From Halobacteroidaceae bacterium (lineage in GTDB: Bacteria; Bacillota; Halanaerobiia; B1SED10-174), in contig PUNE01000013.1 of NCBI GenBank assembly GCA_003551665.1, forward strand, positions 115,932-179,931: a stretch of DNA of 64,000 bases, given 5' to 3'. The notes under the pieces are model-generated. The model was not told where the DNA came from. It ran no database searches and worked only from the letters and a program-made list of their open reading frames with translations. Shown here piece by piece: positions 17,886 through 27,555 of this stretch (position 1 is the first letter of the stretch; the number at the start of each line of letters is the position of its first letter). A program made the translations under genes and the position numbers.

Positions 17886-18786
17886 TGGACGCTCCTCCTT
17901 CTCGCAAAAAGGCCAGGAACCTTTCTACTCTGCCGGGAAAGACCCTCCGGGAATTATAGATTACGAAAAACTTCCTTTCTAAATCCAGCTCTTTTACTTC
18001 AAAAGTACCCAATCCTTCATTGGGTTGAACCGCAATACCAGAAATCAAACCTGCTCCTAATCCTTCTCGGACATGGTTTTTTATGCCCTCCAGGCTATTT
18101 ACTTCCATGAAAAATTTAAAATCCTTAATTAGATGCCCCTTAGAGGACAGGCTATCACAAAATACCCTCCTTGTTGCCGAACCAAGTTTGGGAAGAATCA
18201 GGGGTTCTTTTTTTAAATCCTCTATATTAACCCTTTTTCCCTCCCACTCATGCCCGCAAGGCACAATTCCAACCATCCTGTCCTGGTGAACAAGAAATTT
18301 TTTAACCCCTCTTCCTGTATCTTTCTCGCCTTTATTTTCTACTTCTCCTGTTATTCCCAAATCACACTCATATCCTGCTACCATTTCCATTGCTCTACGG
18401 CTATGGGTTATGCTCAAGGAAAAGGTAATTTCGGGGTAAATCTCATTAAATTTTTTCAAAAAAGCCGGCAGCAAATAGTTACCCGGAGTAGAGGAAGTAA
18501 CAATATCAATTAATCCCCTGGCCTCGTTTTGATATTTTTCCAGCTGTTCTCGGGCCTTTTCTTTTAAACTGATAATATCCAGGGCAAAGGGATAAAATTC
18601 TTCTCCTGCCGGGGTTAAAACAATTTTCCTTCCCCTCCTTTCAAATAAAGGAGAGCCTGCTTCCCTTTCCAGGTGTGCAATATGAGCACTGACAGTAGGC
18701 TGGGTCAGAAAAAGCTTCTCTGCCGCACGGGAAAAGGTTCCACTTTTTACTACCTCAACAAAAACTTCTATCCTCCTGAAATCCAT
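17863..18786 (-). CDS. LysR family regulator of the selenium/sulfur cluster
   Basis: Transcription factor with an N-terminal winged helix (residues 1-60: SGTFSRAAEKLFLTQPTVSAHI) and a C-terminal effector-binding domain, 307 residues. It is divergent from the YedE-type transporter and overlaps the desulfurase-like gene, so it probably controls both directions. Context matches a LysR group associated with selenium metabolism. The ligand is unknown. A good promoter, TTGCAA-16-TATAAT, lies at 18849-18822. Confidence 0.9.
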   Translation of the reverse strand: MDFRRIEVFVEVVKSGTFSRAAEKLFLTQPTVSAHIAHLEREAGSPLFERRGRKIVLTPAGEEFYPFALDIISLKEKAREQLEKYQNEARGLIDIVTSSTPGNYLLPAFLKKFNEIYPEITFSLSITHSRRAMEMVAGYECDLGITGEVENKGEKDTGRGVKKFLVHQDRMVGIVPCGHEWEGKRVNIEDLKKEPLILPKLGSATRRVFCDSLSSKGHLIKDFKFFMEVNSLEGIKNHVREGLGAGLISGIAVQPNEGLGTFEVKELDLERKFFVIYNSRRVFPGRVERFLAFLREGGASNGKKDLS

Positions 18787-18915
18787 GAGGTTTATCCTCC
18801 CAATATTGTTTATTCCTATATATTATATCAGTTGTATTTATAATTGCAATTTTTCTTTCCCTCCTTTTTAATTTATAATGATTTTGGTCACAAAACAAAA
18901 TTTCAGGAGGAAATG
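18787..18915. promoter_or_regulatory. Divergent control region between the LysR and YedE genes
   Basis: Minus-strand promoter for the LysR gene: TTGCAA (18849-18844), 16 bases, TATAAT (18827-18822). Plus-strand -10 TATAAT at 18874-18879 has no recognisable -35, as expected for an activator-dependent promoter. An AATAT-N13-ATATT dyad at 18802-18824, about 70 bases before the predicted plus-strand start, and the palindrome AATTGCAATT at 18842-18851 are candidate LysR sites. The dyads are AT-rich and low confidence. Confidence 0.55.
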
Positions 18916-19968
18916 ATGCACAATAATCGTCTGGTTGTAATCGCAGGACTGGTCGTAGGATTTTTTGGCGCTTTTCTCGTTTTATGGGGGAATCCCCTTA
19001 ATATGGGAATATGCGTTGCCTGTTTTGTAAGGGACATTGCAGGAGGTATTGGGCTCCACAGAGCAGAGATAGTTCAATATATTCGCCCCGAAATAATCGG
19101 CTTTATTTGGGGTGCTTTTTTGCTTTCAATTTTTAACGGGGAATTTAAAGTCAGGGGAGGATCCGCTCCTTTAATCCGGTTTTTATTAGGAGCAATAATG
19201 ATGATTGGTGCCCTGGCATTTCTCGGGTGTCCCTTGCGGATGATTTTGCGACTTGCAGCAGGAGATCTTAATGCTCTCGTCGGTTTTTTGGGTTTTTCTG
19301 GGGGAATCTGGGTAGGGAGTCAATTTCTAAAAATGGGGTTCTCCCTGGGGCCCAGCCAGGTCCTGGGCAAAATCAATGGGTTAATTATTCCCGGCCTGAT
19401 GTTAATCCTTTTTGTCCTTTTTATTAGCTTACCAGACATTTTCTTCTCCAGCACGGAGGGTCCCGGTTCCTCTCGGGCCCCCATACTTCTTGCTCTGGGA
19501 GCAGGCCTGGCAGTGGGATCCCTTTCCCAGAGAAGTCGGTTATGTACCGCCGGAGCTTTAAGAGATCTGTTTTTAATTAAAAATTTGCATTTATTTATTG
19601 GTATCATCGCAATATTCTCAGCCGCTTTAGTTGGAAATCTAATCCTGGGTAATTTCTCAATAGGATTTGCCGATCAACCTGTTTCTCATACTGATTATCT
19701 TTGGAATTTCCTCGGTCTCGGTCTGGTTGGTATTACAGCAGTTATGCTTGGAGGTTGCCCGCTTCGCCAGTTAATTCTTTCCGGCGAAGGAAATACCGAT
19801 TCTGGATTGATTTTCTTTGGAATGCTGGCTGGAGCTGCCATTTCCCACAACTTTGGACTTGCGGGTTCCCCCGGGGGACTTGGAATGGCAGGACAGATTG
19901 CAGTAATCGGAGGTTTTATTATTACCTTTTCCATCGCCGGTACAATTATTATTGTCAATAAAAAATAA
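18916..19968 (+). CDS. YedE/YeeE family transporter, probably selenium or sulfur compounds
   Basis: Integral membrane protein of 350 residues with about ten hydrophobic segments. It is an internal duplication: each half has a cysteine motif at the start (NMGICVACFVRDI; SRLCTAGALRDLF) and another later (GCPLRMILRLAAGD; GGCPLRQLILSGEG), a layout typical of YeeE/YedE channels that pass thiosulfate or are linked to selenium. I chose the second ATG (18916), which is 5 bases from AGGAGG; the first ATG is too close. Directly followed by TusA-like and DUF3343 genes. The selenium assignment rests on context. Confidence 0.9.
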   Translation: MHNNRLVVIAGLVVGFFGAFLVLWGNPLNMGICVACFVRDIAGGIGLHRAEIVQYIRPEIIGFIWGAFLLSIFNGEFKVRGGSAPLIRFLLGAIMMIGALAFLGCPLRMILRLAAGDLNALVGFLGFSGGIWVGSQFLKMGFSLGPSQVLGKINGLIIPGLMLILFVLFISLPDIFFSSTEGPGSSRAPILLALGAGLAVGSLSQRSRLCTAGALRDLFLIKNLHLFIGIIAIFSAALVGNLILGNFSIGFADQPVSHTDYLWNFLGLGLVGITAVMLGGCPLRQLILSGEGNTDSGLIFFGMLAGAAISHNFGLAGSPGGLGMAGQIAVIGGFIITFSIAGTIIIVNKK

Positions 19969-19985
19969 AGGGGGTTTGGTTAGCA

Positions 19986-20207
19986 ATGGGGAACAACTTA
20001 ATCGATACCCGGGGACTCTCCTGTCCCGAACCAGTTCTCAAAACAAGACAGGCAATGGTAGATAAAAATAATTCCGTTATAAGAATTCTGGTTGATACCG
20101 AAGTAGCCCGTGACAATATTCGTAACCAGGCAGAACAAGAAAATTTTTCTTTTTCTTTGGAAAAACAGGGGGAGGATTACCTGATAACTTTAAAAAGAAG
20201 GGACTAA
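19986..20207 (+). CDS. TusA/SirA family sulfur (selenium) carrier
   Basis: Small cytosolic carrier that holds a persulfide, or possibly a perselenide, on a conserved cysteine. The 73-residue protein has the family motif DTRGLSCPEPVLKT, with the cysteine at residue 13. It would accept sulfur or selenium from the desulfurase-like enzyme or from material brought in by the YedE-type transporter, 17 bases upstream. It corresponds to the N-terminal domain of YedF without the second domain. Confidence 0.93.
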   Translation: MGNNLIDTRGLSCPEPVLKTRQAMVDKNNSVIRILVDTEVARDNIRNQAEQENFSFSLEKQGEDYLITLKRRD

Positions 20208-20208
20208 A

Positions 20209-20469
20209 ATGACTGAAAGAGATTTTTGTGTAATAACCTTTCCCAGCACGCACTTTGCCCTTCGCTGGGAAAAACAGGCAAAAAAAAATAACATCTCAAT
20301 TAAAATCATCCCTGTTCCCCGGCAGATTAGTTCCTCCTGTGGACTTGCAGGACGTTTCTCGTGTAATGAACTACAAAAAATTGAGCATCTCTGTCGGGAA
20401 CACGAGATTCCTTTTGAGAATATTTTCCGTTTTAATTCTGAAAAAAGCAACCCCCAGACACTTAAATAG
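20209..20469 (+). CDS. DUF3343 family putative Se/S carrier-like protein
   Basis: An 86-residue protein of the DUF3343 family, which co-occurs with YedE, TusA-like and selenium genes in anaerobes. It has FPSTHFALRWEKQ and the conserved ISSSCGLAGRF motif with a cysteine at residue 44. The start follows the TusA-like stop by one base. Its chemical role is not established; a cysteine carrier role is inferred from context. Confidence 0.88.
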   Translation: MTERDFCVITFPSTHFALRWEKQAKKNNISIKIIPVPRQISSSCGLAGRFSCNELQKIEHLCREHEIPFENIFRFNSEKSNPQTLK

Positions 20470-20510
20470 AAAAGGCTGCCAACCTGGTGAAGGTTAACAG
20501 CCCTATTTGT
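20465..20510. terminator. Bidirectional terminator between converging genes
   Basis: An interrupted stem (GGCTG..AACCT with AGGTT..CAGCC, 20474-20502) lies between the DUF3343 gene and the convergent oxidoreductase gene. T-rich stretches flank it on both sides, better in the minus direction. Confidence 0.75.
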
Positions 20511-21762
20511 TTTTCAGCCAATTTCCCCGGAAATTTTTCATTTCAATTGGTTCTTTTCCCTTCCGGGATTTTTCTGCAGCAAAAGCCTGGAGGTGGCTTT
20601 CCAGAGATGCTTCCACTCCAGTTGAAACATCCAGTTCCTTCCCCAAAAGCAGCCTGTTGAAATTATCCATAAGCCCATCATCTCCACCCCCGTGATCTCC
20701 GGTATCAGGACCAAGCTCCAACACTTTTTTCGGCTTTCCAAAGGGTTCGATTTCAATTTTCCCGCTGAAAAAATCTCCCCTGATTTCCCCCTGGGTAGCA
20801 AAAATACGTGTAGTTCGATTGATCCTGGCGGAAAAAGCGGTGAGGGCAAATTGAATAATTGTTTCGTCCTCGTATTCCAGCTCAACAGTTTGAGTATCAG
20901 GGACATCGTTGTCACAGAAAAAAACACACCTCCCATAGGGCCCTTTCTCCAGGGCTCTTTTGATTCCACCCCAGGAAAGGTTCTCGGAAATTGCCGTTGT
21001 AGGCCATTCCATTCCGGCAGAGAGGTATATTTTTTTTGCCGAAAATTCACAATTCTCCTCCACACTGCATTCCAGACAACGCTCTCCTGCTCCCTGAGGT
21101 TTTTGCCCAGGATGGAAAAAGTTAAGCGCCCCCCTTGAAGCTAGCCTCCTGCATTTACTGGACATCCACCAGTGAAAAAGATCAAGATCATGGCAGCATT
21201 TGGCCAGGATAATTGGGCAGCTTGTTTCTTCCCTTCTCCAGTTACCACGAACAAAACTATGGGCGAAATGATAATAACCAATCTCCTCGTTATGCTGGAT
21301 TAACCGGGGCCTGCCAACAACCCCTTCTTCCAGGAGCTTTTTTATTCTTTGGAAAAATCGGGTGTAGCGCAGAACATGGGCCACAAGCAAAGACCGGGGA
21401 GTCCCCCTGCTGGCCTGATAGAGCTGCAACAGATCATCGGGATTTGAAGCCATGGGTTTTTCCAGCAAAACAATTTTCCCCGATTCCAGGGCAGATAGTG
21501 TAGGCTCAAGGTGGTCCTGGTCCATTGTTGCAACAATCACACCGTCAAAATCGTTCCGGGTTGATAATAAACCTTCCCAGGAAGAAAAAACATCACCAGA
21601 AGCGAGGCCATGTTTTCTGGCAACGCCCTGGCGACGAACTCTGTCAGGTTCGGCTACAGCAACCAGCCGTAACCGGTCCTGGTGGCGGAGAATATAGTCA
21701 CTGTAAACTCTGCTCCCCCTGTTCCCGGCTCCCAGGAGAGCAACTCTTGAGTATTTTGGCAT
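20503..21762 (-). CDS. Gfo/Idh/MocA family oxidoreductase
   Basis: NAD(P)-dependent oxidoreductase of the Gfo/Idh/MocA group, which usually acts on sugars, inositols or related alcohols. The 419-residue protein opens with a Rossmann segment (VALLGAGNRGSRVY), has the catalytic LLEKPMASN near residue 95 and a C-terminal beta-sheet domain. The ATG at 21762 has AAAGGTGA upstream; a longer frame would overlap the upstream gene. An unusual cysteine cluster, CLECSVEENC near residue 240, could bind metal. Substrate unknown. Confidence 0.88.
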   Translation of the reverse strand: MPKYSRVALLGAGNRGSRVYSDYILRHQDRLRLVAVAEPDRVRRQGVARKHGLASGDVFSSWEGLLSTRNDFDGVIVATMDQDHLEPTLSALESGKIVLLEKPMASNPDDLLQLYQASRGTPRSLLVAHVLRYTRFFQRIKKLLEEGVVGRPRLIQHNEEIGYYHFAHSFVRGNWRREETSCPIILAKCCHDLDLFHWWMSSKCRRLASRGALNFFHPGQKPQGAGERCLECSVEENCEFSAKKIYLSAGMEWPTTAISENLSWGGIKRALEKGPYGRCVFFCDNDVPDTQTVELEYEDETIIQFALTAFSARINRTTRIFATQGEIRGDFFSGKIEIEPFGKPKKVLELGPDTGDHGGGDDGLMDNFNRLLLGKELDVSTGVEASLESHLQAFAAEKSRKGKEPIEMKNFRGNWLKNK

Positions 21763-21766
21763 TTTA

Positions 21767-23374
21767 TCACCTTTCAATCCTAAAACTCGGGACATCCCCA
21801 AGACGGAATAGGCGTCTATGGGGATCAAGTTCAATGGATAGAAAATTTTCTTCAACGGGAAGAACAATCTCATTGGTTCCCCTGGCAATCCTCGGGTTAA
21901 CAACTTTTGTTCCCCAGGGATATTCAATTACAATATCCAGCAGATGATCGAGTTCCTGGTTACTGGTTACAACCATGTAAAGCTGATCGGAAGACCGCTC
22001 CATAATCTGCTCAATAAAAAGGTCAACGGGAGCAGATCCCTGAATCCAGTGTCTGAAAAAGTGAGAGTAGTTTTCCTGGAATATTTTCTGGGCAGATAGT
22101 TCCATACTCTTTACCAGATCTACCTCAGGACTATTTCTAACGTCTTTTATAAACTCGAATAATTTCTCTTCCCCATAGGTCTTTTTGATCCCATCAAGCA
22201 TGAGCACACTTTTATAATAGGGAACTGGAGAATATTCAAGATAGGAATACTGAAGTAGAGGTTTGGAAACAGGAGCTCTTTCCAGTCGACCAACCGCATT
22301 TCGGATCCGGTTGTCATATTCCAGAGAGCCAAAACGCTGGCCAGAACTCCAGATGGCAAGGTATTCAGTAAAGCCTTCCAGATACCACTGGCCACCCCAG
22401 AGGTTGGCAAGGGAAATTGTTTCAAAGTGAAACCAGAAATGCCCCAGTTCGTGGGCAAGGAGCGTGTGGAAATTAGAATTTTCCCGGTCCTGCGAAAAAA
22501 GTTCCAGGGAAGCCCGGTTTATTAAAACCAGCCCATCAGTGTAAAAAGTCCCTCTTTGCTTGCTGTCCACAATAGCCAGGGAAAGGTTCTCTGGTCCCGA
22601 AGGCCCTAATTTATGGGTGTATTCTTTAAAAATTTCATCAGCTCGCCTGGCCAGATCTTTTCCAAGACCTTCATGCTCTGGCGGAAGGAAAAGCGTCATA
22701 ATCTTGTTGGAACCCATGTAGGAAAAAACCTCAAAAGGATGAAAAACCAGAGAAGAGAGCATGCCGCTCTGCCAGACTGTTTGATTATTTCCATTCTCCT
22801 CCCTGACCTCAACCAGCTTACCTCCGGTAACTCCCAGCAGCGGCTGGGGTGAGTTCAGGCGAACAACCTGTTCAACGTCCCGAAAGTTTTCCAGATATGG
22901 TCCCAGGACTATTGGTTGCCATAACGACAAAATATCCAGGTAGGCTCCAGTTTCACGGGCATAACCAGGGCTTCTGGCGAAAATCTCTTCATAGGTTCCG
23001 CTATAATGGAAAGTCAGAGAAAAGTCTTCATTCCTCTGCTCACGGGGAACACTTATTAGCTGGAAAATCCATAAACTCCGGGAATTTATTTCCCGCCCAT
23101 TCATTTCCAGGAGGTCAACATCCATGTAAGGTGAAATTGCCAGCAGCAAAAAAGACCGGGACCTGGTCGAAGCAGGTGAAATATCCATTTCTACCCGGAA
23201 AGAAGTTCTGGTTTTTTCAGGGTCGTAGGTGACCTCCATGTCCATGTGCTGAACATTATATGTCCCTATAAATCTCACAGCCTTTTCCAGGAGTACAAAC
23301 TGAAATTGCCGGAAAATAACCAGCACCAGAAGGATAACCATAATGAAAATAATTATCTTGTAAATTTTGTTCAA
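21767..23374 (-). CDS. Membrane-anchored M1-like zinc metallopeptidase
   Basis: A 535-residue protein with a single N-terminal transmembrane helix (about residues 7-22), an all-beta N-terminal domain resembling M1 aminopeptidases, and a gluzincin site HELGH at residues 308-312 with the downstream Glu in LEGFTEYL (residues 333-337). It probably faces outward and cleaves peptides. Start is TTG at 23374 with AAGGTG seven bases upstream. Coupled to the oxidoreductase gene by 4 bases, though the two functions are not obviously related. Substrate unknown. Confidence 0.82.
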   Translation of the reverse strand: MNKIYKIIIFIMVILLVLVIFRQFQFVLLEKAVRFIGTYNVQHMDMEVTYDPEKTRTSFRVEMDISPASTRSRSFLLLAISPYMDVDLLEMNGREINSRSLWIFQLISVPREQRNEDFSLTFHYSGTYEEIFARSPGYARETGAYLDILSLWQPIVLGPYLENFRDVEQVVRLNSPQPLLGVTGGKLVEVREENGNNQTVWQSGMLSSLVFHPFEVFSYMGSNKIMTLFLPPEHEGLGKDLARRADEIFKEYTHKLGPSGPENLSLAIVDSKQRGTFYTDGLVLINRASLELFSQDRENSNFHTLLAHELGHFWFHFETISLANLWGGQWYLEGFTEYLAIWSSGQRFGSLEYDNRIRNAVGRLERAPVSKPLLQYSYLEYSPVPYYKSVLMLDGIKKTYGEEKLFEFIKDVRNSPEVDLVKSMELSAQKIFQENYSHFFRHWIQGSAPVDLFIEQIMERSSDQLYMVVTSNQELDHLLDIVIEYPWGTKVVNPRIARGTNEIVLPVEENFLSIELDPHRRLFRLGDVPSFRIER

Positions 23375-23387
23375 ACTAAATCACCTT

Positions 23388-23412
23388 TTTAAACTGGCCC
23401 ACAAAGGGCCAG
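23388..23412 (-). terminator. Possible terminator after the DUF151 gene
   Basis: Minus-strand CTGGCCC/GGGCCAG stem (23412-23394) with a 5-base loop, then TTTAAAAA. It also sits just upstream of the peptidase gene's ribosome site, so it may attenuate rather than stop. Confidence 0.5.
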
Positions 23413-23447
23413 GTAATATTAGGGTTTTGTATGGGAAAATCCCAAAA

Positions 23448-23876
23448 CTATATTTCATCGGGGCGTTCGCTGAATACAATATCTTCGGAGTCATAGGTGA
23501 ACTCAATCAGGTGGGGGCCAATAAAAATAGGGGCTTCACACCTCAAAGCCAGGGCAATCGCATCACTGGGTCGAGAATCTAATATCAATTCCTCGTCTCC
23601 CTTTTTTAAATATAATTCTGCATAAAAGGTTCCGTCAGTGATATCGCAAATAACGGTTTTTTTAACCTCGGCCCCAAGTTTTTCGCATACAGAGCGAAGG
23701 AGATCGTGAGTCATAGGACGCGGAACAGCCTTGCCTTGTAAGGGTAAAGCAATTGCCTGGGCCTCGAATGGACCAACCATTATTGGCAAAAAATTCTTTT
23801 CTTCCTGATCAGCCAGGAGAACAGAGAAACTTCCATCTTTAATTAAGGCTACTGTTTTAACTTTCATTTCCAGCAT
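23448..23876 (-). CDS. DUF151 (bifunctional nuclease-like) protein
   Basis: Member of the DUF151 family; some members are reported to have RNase/DNase activity, but the role in Bacillota is not known. The 142-residue protein has the conserved PIMVGPFEAQAIA, RPMTHDLL and DSRPSDAIALALR segments. The ATG at 23876 has GGAGGTG six bases upstream; in-frame upstream codons lie inside the promoter and are not used. Confidence 0.9.
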   Translation of the reverse strand: MLEMKVKTVALIKDGSFSVLLADQEEKNFLPIMVGPFEAQAIALPLQGKAVPRPMTHDLLRSVCEKLGAEVKKTVICDITDGTFYAELYLKKGDEELILDSRPSDAIALALRCEAPIFIGPHLIEFTYDSEDIVFSERPDEI

Positions 23877-23898
23877 CCTTTTCACCTCCCTTTCCTCT

Positions 23899-23927
23899 AT
23901 TATACAGGTGTCCAGAACACAATACAA
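23899..23927 (-). promoter_or_regulatory. Sigma-A promoter of the DUF151 gene
   Basis: Minus strand TTGTAT (23927-23922), 17-base spacer, TATAAT (23904-23899), about 25 bases before the chosen start. A near-palindrome GTGTTCTGGACAC lies in the spacer and could be an operator. Confidence 0.75.
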
Positions 23928-23937
23928 CTTTAATCTG

Positions 23938-23970
23938 CGAAAAACCGGGGTCAGGAAAGCCCCGGTTTTC
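23938..23970 (-). terminator. Intrinsic terminator after the NAD-kinase-like gene
   Basis: Ten-bp stem AAAACCGGGG/CCCCGGTTTT (23941-23950 with 23960-23969). On the minus strand it ends the transcript of the gene at 24076; the T tail is short. Confidence 0.7.
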
Positions 23971-24075
23971 GGTAATGTAAACTATTTTTTAATTTCAGAA
24001 TAGAGATGGGAATCCAAAAGTATAATTTAATTCACCCTGGAAATTACCTATGACCTATCACCAATCCAATGGCTC

Positions 24076-25209
24076 TTAATCCTGGGAACTTGACCCCAGG
24101 GAAAACACTTTTTCTTCCTGGTACCCAATCCTAACTGGATAATAACCGCTAAATTTTTCATCCGTTTCCTGATCACCAGTGTCAATTTTCAATTGTCCAT
24201 CGGGAATCGATTGAAGTTTGTTTTTGGTTGCAATTATTAAAATATCGTCTTTTTCCAGGTTCTGAAGAACCCCGGGGCTGAATTGTTGGTTTCCTCTTCC
24301 AAAAACAAACCCCTGGCCTCCAATTGGAGTCACAATTATTTTGCACTTACCCTGCTTGTGATATTCCAGTAGTTCTTTTTCTCCAACGTCCAGGTCCAGC
24401 AGCTTTCCATTTTGAACAACATCAACACCCAGCAGTGTATATTTAAGGTCAAGCTTTTCCATTACCCTGCGGGTGGTTGTTCCCGGGCCTATAAAATAGA
24501 AGGTTTCTTTTTCCATGTCTTCAACAATTCGCTCTGCAATACCATCGAGTACTGCTTCCTGCCCCTCTTCCTGGACTCCTGTTTTTAATCCCTGCATAAA
24601 ACGGTTATCAGCGGGTATTTTTAAATACCCAAAAAGTTTGGCGGAAACCCTCCCCTGCCGGAAGGCTTCCTCGTCAATGTCCATTACTTCTGCTTCTATA
24701 AGATCTTCAATTTCTCCTCGCAGAAAGTTGAGAAGGAGTTGACCTGCATCCGAAGGGGTATTGGCAAAAACACCGGAGTGAATTTTTACCCCGGCGGGAA
24801 TTCCAATAACGGGGATCGAACCATCAATGGCTCTAAAAACATCCCTTGCAGTTCCATCTCCTCCTGCAAAGACAATAATATCCACACCCTTTTCTTCCAA
24901 TTTTCGAGCTGCATTTACGGTATCTTCTGGGCCGGTTTCTTTCCCGGAAAAATTCAGAGGTACCACTTCAAATTCCAGTTCTGTTTCCTTTAAGATGGAT
25001 TCTCCCATATCCCCCGGGCAGGTCCATATCTGGAAACTTTCATTCAGTGAGGAAAGGGCGGCTAAGGCTTTTTTTGCCCTTTCAGGAGCGAGAGGTTTTG
25101 CCCCCCTGGCCCGGGCTTTGGCAAGGACTTCAGGACCATCGGTTCCCTTTAACCCAACTCTGCCTCCCATCCCTGCTATGGGGTTAACAATCAGGCCAAT
25201 TTTTTTCAT
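24076..25209 (-). CDS. ATP-NAD kinase family protein
   Basis: A 377-residue protein of the family often annotated as ATP-NAD kinase (acetoin catabolism-type, AcoX-like), which is distinct from the short NadK. It opens IGLIVNPIAGMGGRVGLKG, has the diacylglycerol/NAD-kinase motif FAGGDGTARDV near residue 117 and GIPAGVKIHSGVFA. The C-terminal half has GPGTTTRRVME. Phosphorylation of NAD or a related metabolite is likely but not proven. It follows the chemoreceptor by 30 bases. Confidence 0.85.
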   Translation of the reverse strand: MKKIGLIVNPIAGMGGRVGLKGTDGPEVLAKARARGAKPLAPERAKKALAALSSLNESFQIWTCPGDMGESILKETELEFEVVPLNFSGKETGPEDTVNAARKLEEKGVDIIVFAGGDGTARDVFRAIDGSIPVIGIPAGVKIHSGVFANTPSDAGQLLLNFLRGEIEDLIEAEVMDIDEEAFRQGRVSAKLFGYLKIPADNRFMQGLKTGVQEEGQEAVLDGIAERIVEDMEKETFYFIGPGTTTRRVMEKLDLKYTLLGVDVVQNGKLLDLDVGEKELLEYHKQGKCKIIVTPIGGQGFVFGRGNQQFSPGVLQNLEKDDILIIATKNKLQSIPDGQLKIDTGDQETDEKFSGYYPVRIGYQEEKVFSLGSSSQD

Positions 25210-25239
25210 TCCAACTCGTTCCTTCCCTAAAAAACATAG

Positions 25240-27555
25240 TTATTTCTGGTCCAGTTTGAATTTATCTACCATTTCCATCAATTCGTCAGCTAGTTTTTTC
25301 AAATCCATTCCCGCTGTGGAAATTTCCTCACTTCCGCTCTGGCTACTGGCGGTTACCCTACTTACCTTTTCTACACTTCTGGCAATTTCATCGTTGGTTG
25401 CAGCGTGTTCCTCCATGGCGGCGGCCACATTCCTCAATAATTCAGACATTTTTTCTATTACCCCAACCATTTCCTCCGTTGTTGCAGACTGGTCCTGTGT
25501 AGAAGAGGAAACATCCAATATAAGGGTTTTTATTTTTTCGGCGGCCGCACTTACCCTCTGACTTTGTTCCGCTTCTTCATTTACATTCCTGGTAATGGAC
25601 TGGATCCCTTCGGTAACTTGCTCCACCGCAGCAAATATATTTCTAAATGCCTCGCCAGTTTCTCCTGCAAGGACTACTCCCTTCTCCACCTCTTCCTGGC
25701 CCCTTTTACTGGTGCTTACCGCTCGAGAGACATCACTCTGGATCCCTTTAATTAACTGGGCTATATCCTTGGTTGCTTCCTGGGAACGATGGGCCAGGTC
25801 TCCAATAGCGCCGGCTACTACGGCAAATCCTTTTCCATTTTCCCCCGCCCGGGCAGCCTCGATGGAGGCATTAAGGGCCAGTAAATTGGTTTGTTCTGCG
25901 ATATCATCAATAACTTCAATTATTTCCCCAATTTTTCCTGCTGAATCTCCCAGAGAGTTTACCACCCCCCCCAATTGCTGTACTGCTTTTTTCAGTTCCT
26001 CAATTCCCCGAACAACCTGTTCAACCTTCTTCTGTCCATCGCTTGTAAGCCTATAAGCTTCTTCCATTTGTTTTTCCGTATTTCTTGTCACTGCAACCGA
26101 TTCTTCTATAGCCTTGTCCATTTCTGCGATGGAATTTGCTACCCCACTGACCTCTCCGGTTACCCTTTTAATATTCTCCTCAACAATTTTAAAAGAAGAA
26201 TTCATTTCCTGGGCACTTGTAACCACACCCTCAGAATAATTGGCAGCTTCCTGGACGTTTTCCGAAGATTCATTGATGGAAAGGTTCATCTCCTCAATAC
26301 TTGCCAGGAGATCCTGGATAGATTTATTCTGATCTTTGGAATCCGAGTAAAGCTGTCCCGAAGTAGAGGCAATATTTTCAGAAGAAAGGTCAATTTCTGT
26401 GGAAGCTTTTTGGACTTTTTTCATGCTTTCGCGCAAACCCTCTAACATCTGAGAAAAGGCCTGGCCCATTTGACCAATTTCGTCCCGACTCTTGATTCGG
26501 GGCTTTATCGTCAGGTCCCCACTTTCAGCTTTTTGCATATAACCACTTATATGTAAAACGGGTTTGGTTATAGAGTTGGAGAAAAAATAACTGCTCCCCA
26601 GGATTACCAGGGATCCCACTATCATAATCATTACAATTGCACGCCACAAAAGCTGGGTCTGGTGATATATTTCTTCCTGGTCAACCTTAATCACAACCCC
26701 CGCAGGACTTCCCCCGAGCTGTAATACACCCATGCTTCCCAGGACTGGATTGCCAAGAAAATCTTCATACTCTGCCTGGTGGATAAAATCCACTTCCCCT
26801 CCAGTGATGGGGCCTGAAAGAACCGCTACTTCCTCTGATTCCAAAAACTCATGCAGGGCAGCCCCCTGGTCAAAAGGTTCCTGCCGGGTATTGCTGAGTA
26901 AAAGGCCCTCCTGATCGATTAAAAAAGCATCACTGCTTTCTCCCAGGCTGGCAACGCCACCATGAATCATTTCGTCCAAAACTGCCCGGGGAAAAGCAAT
27001 ACCAACTACTCCCAACAGCCGATCTTCTCCAATAGGAGCTGTCACAATCATTGCATTTTCCCCTACCTCTTCCAGATAGAAAAAGTCCGACCAGCCAATG
27101 AAACCTTCCAGAGCTTTTTTTACGTAACTTTCCTCTCTAAGGTCGGTCCCAATTTCTTCTTCATTGGTACTGTAAACAATCATCCCCTCGGGGTCAGTAG
27201 TAAAAAAGGAAAGGTAACCAAAATCTTCCAGGACAGATTTGGCAAAATTTTCTAAAACACTTCTTCTGCTTCGCCACATTGAACTCTCCAGGTCATAACC
27301 TGCAAGGCGAAGGTAATCCAGGGTATTATTCACATCTGCTGTGCGGGAAATAAACAGGGCGTCCCTTTCCCTTTCTGCGAAGAAATCCTGGACATTGGCC
27401 CTTACCTGCTCTAAAAATAGGTCATTGGCTTTGAGAACCTCCTCCCGAATATTATCCTGTGAGGACCTGTAACTTAAGAACCCAATAACCAGCATAGGCA
27501 ATAATCCCACCAGCATAAAGATAAGGACCAGTTTGTGTTGTAATTTTTTCAGCAT
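25240..27555 (-). CDS. Methyl-accepting chemotaxis protein with Cache sensor
   Basis: Membrane chemoreceptor of 771 residues. First transmembrane helix at about 9-28, extracellular Cache-type sensor to about 300, second helix ([19 protein letters not shown]), HAMP domain, and a cytoplasmic signalling domain whose hairpin tip includes the conserved [27 protein letters not shown] precedes the ATG. The organism is therefore probably motile or uses a chemosensory array. Ligand unknown. No che gene is in the window. Confidence 0.93.
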   Translation of the reverse strand: MLKKLQHKLVLIFMLVGLLPMLVIGFLSYRSSQDNIREEVLKANDLFLEQVRANVQDFFAERERDALFISRTADVNNTLDYLRLAGYDLESSMWRSRRSVLENFAKSVLEDFGYLSFFTTDPEGMIVYSTNEEEIGTDLREESYVKKALEGFIGWSDFFYLEEVGENAMIVTAPIGEDRLLGVVGIAFPRAVLDEMIHGGVASLGESSDAFLIDQEGLLLSNTRQEPFDQGAALHEFLESEEVAVLSGPITGGEVDFIHQAEYEDFLGNPVLGSMGVLQLGGSPAGVVIKVDQEEIYHQTQLLWRAIVMIMIVGSLVILGSSYFFSNSITKPVLHISGYMQKAESGDLTIKPRIKSRDEIGQMGQAFSQMLEGLRESMKKVQKASTEIDLSSENIASTSGQLYSDSKDQNKSIQDLLASIEEMNLSINESSENVQEAANYSEGVVTSAQEMNSSFKIVEENIKRVTGEVSGVANSIAEMDKAIEESVAVTRNTEKQMEEAYRLTSDGQKKVEQVVRGIEELKKAVQQLGGVVNSLGDSAGKIGEIIEVIDDIAEQTNLLALNASIEAARAGENGKGFAVVAGAIGDLAHRSQEATKDIAQLIKGIQSDVSRAVSTSKRGQEEVEKGVVLAGETGEAFRNIFAAVEQVTEGIQSITRNVNEEAEQSQRVSAAAEKIKTLILDVSSSTQDQSATTEEMVGVIEKMSELLRNVAAAMEEHAATNDEIARSVEKVSRVTASSQSGSEEISTAGMDLKKLADELMEMVDKFKLDQK

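Noticed and set aside
24827..25561. Long plus-strand frame (244 codons) opposite the NAD-kinase-like and chemoreceptor genes
   Set aside because: Antisense shadow of two well-supported genes, low-complexity Ser/Ala/Phe composition, no ribosome site.
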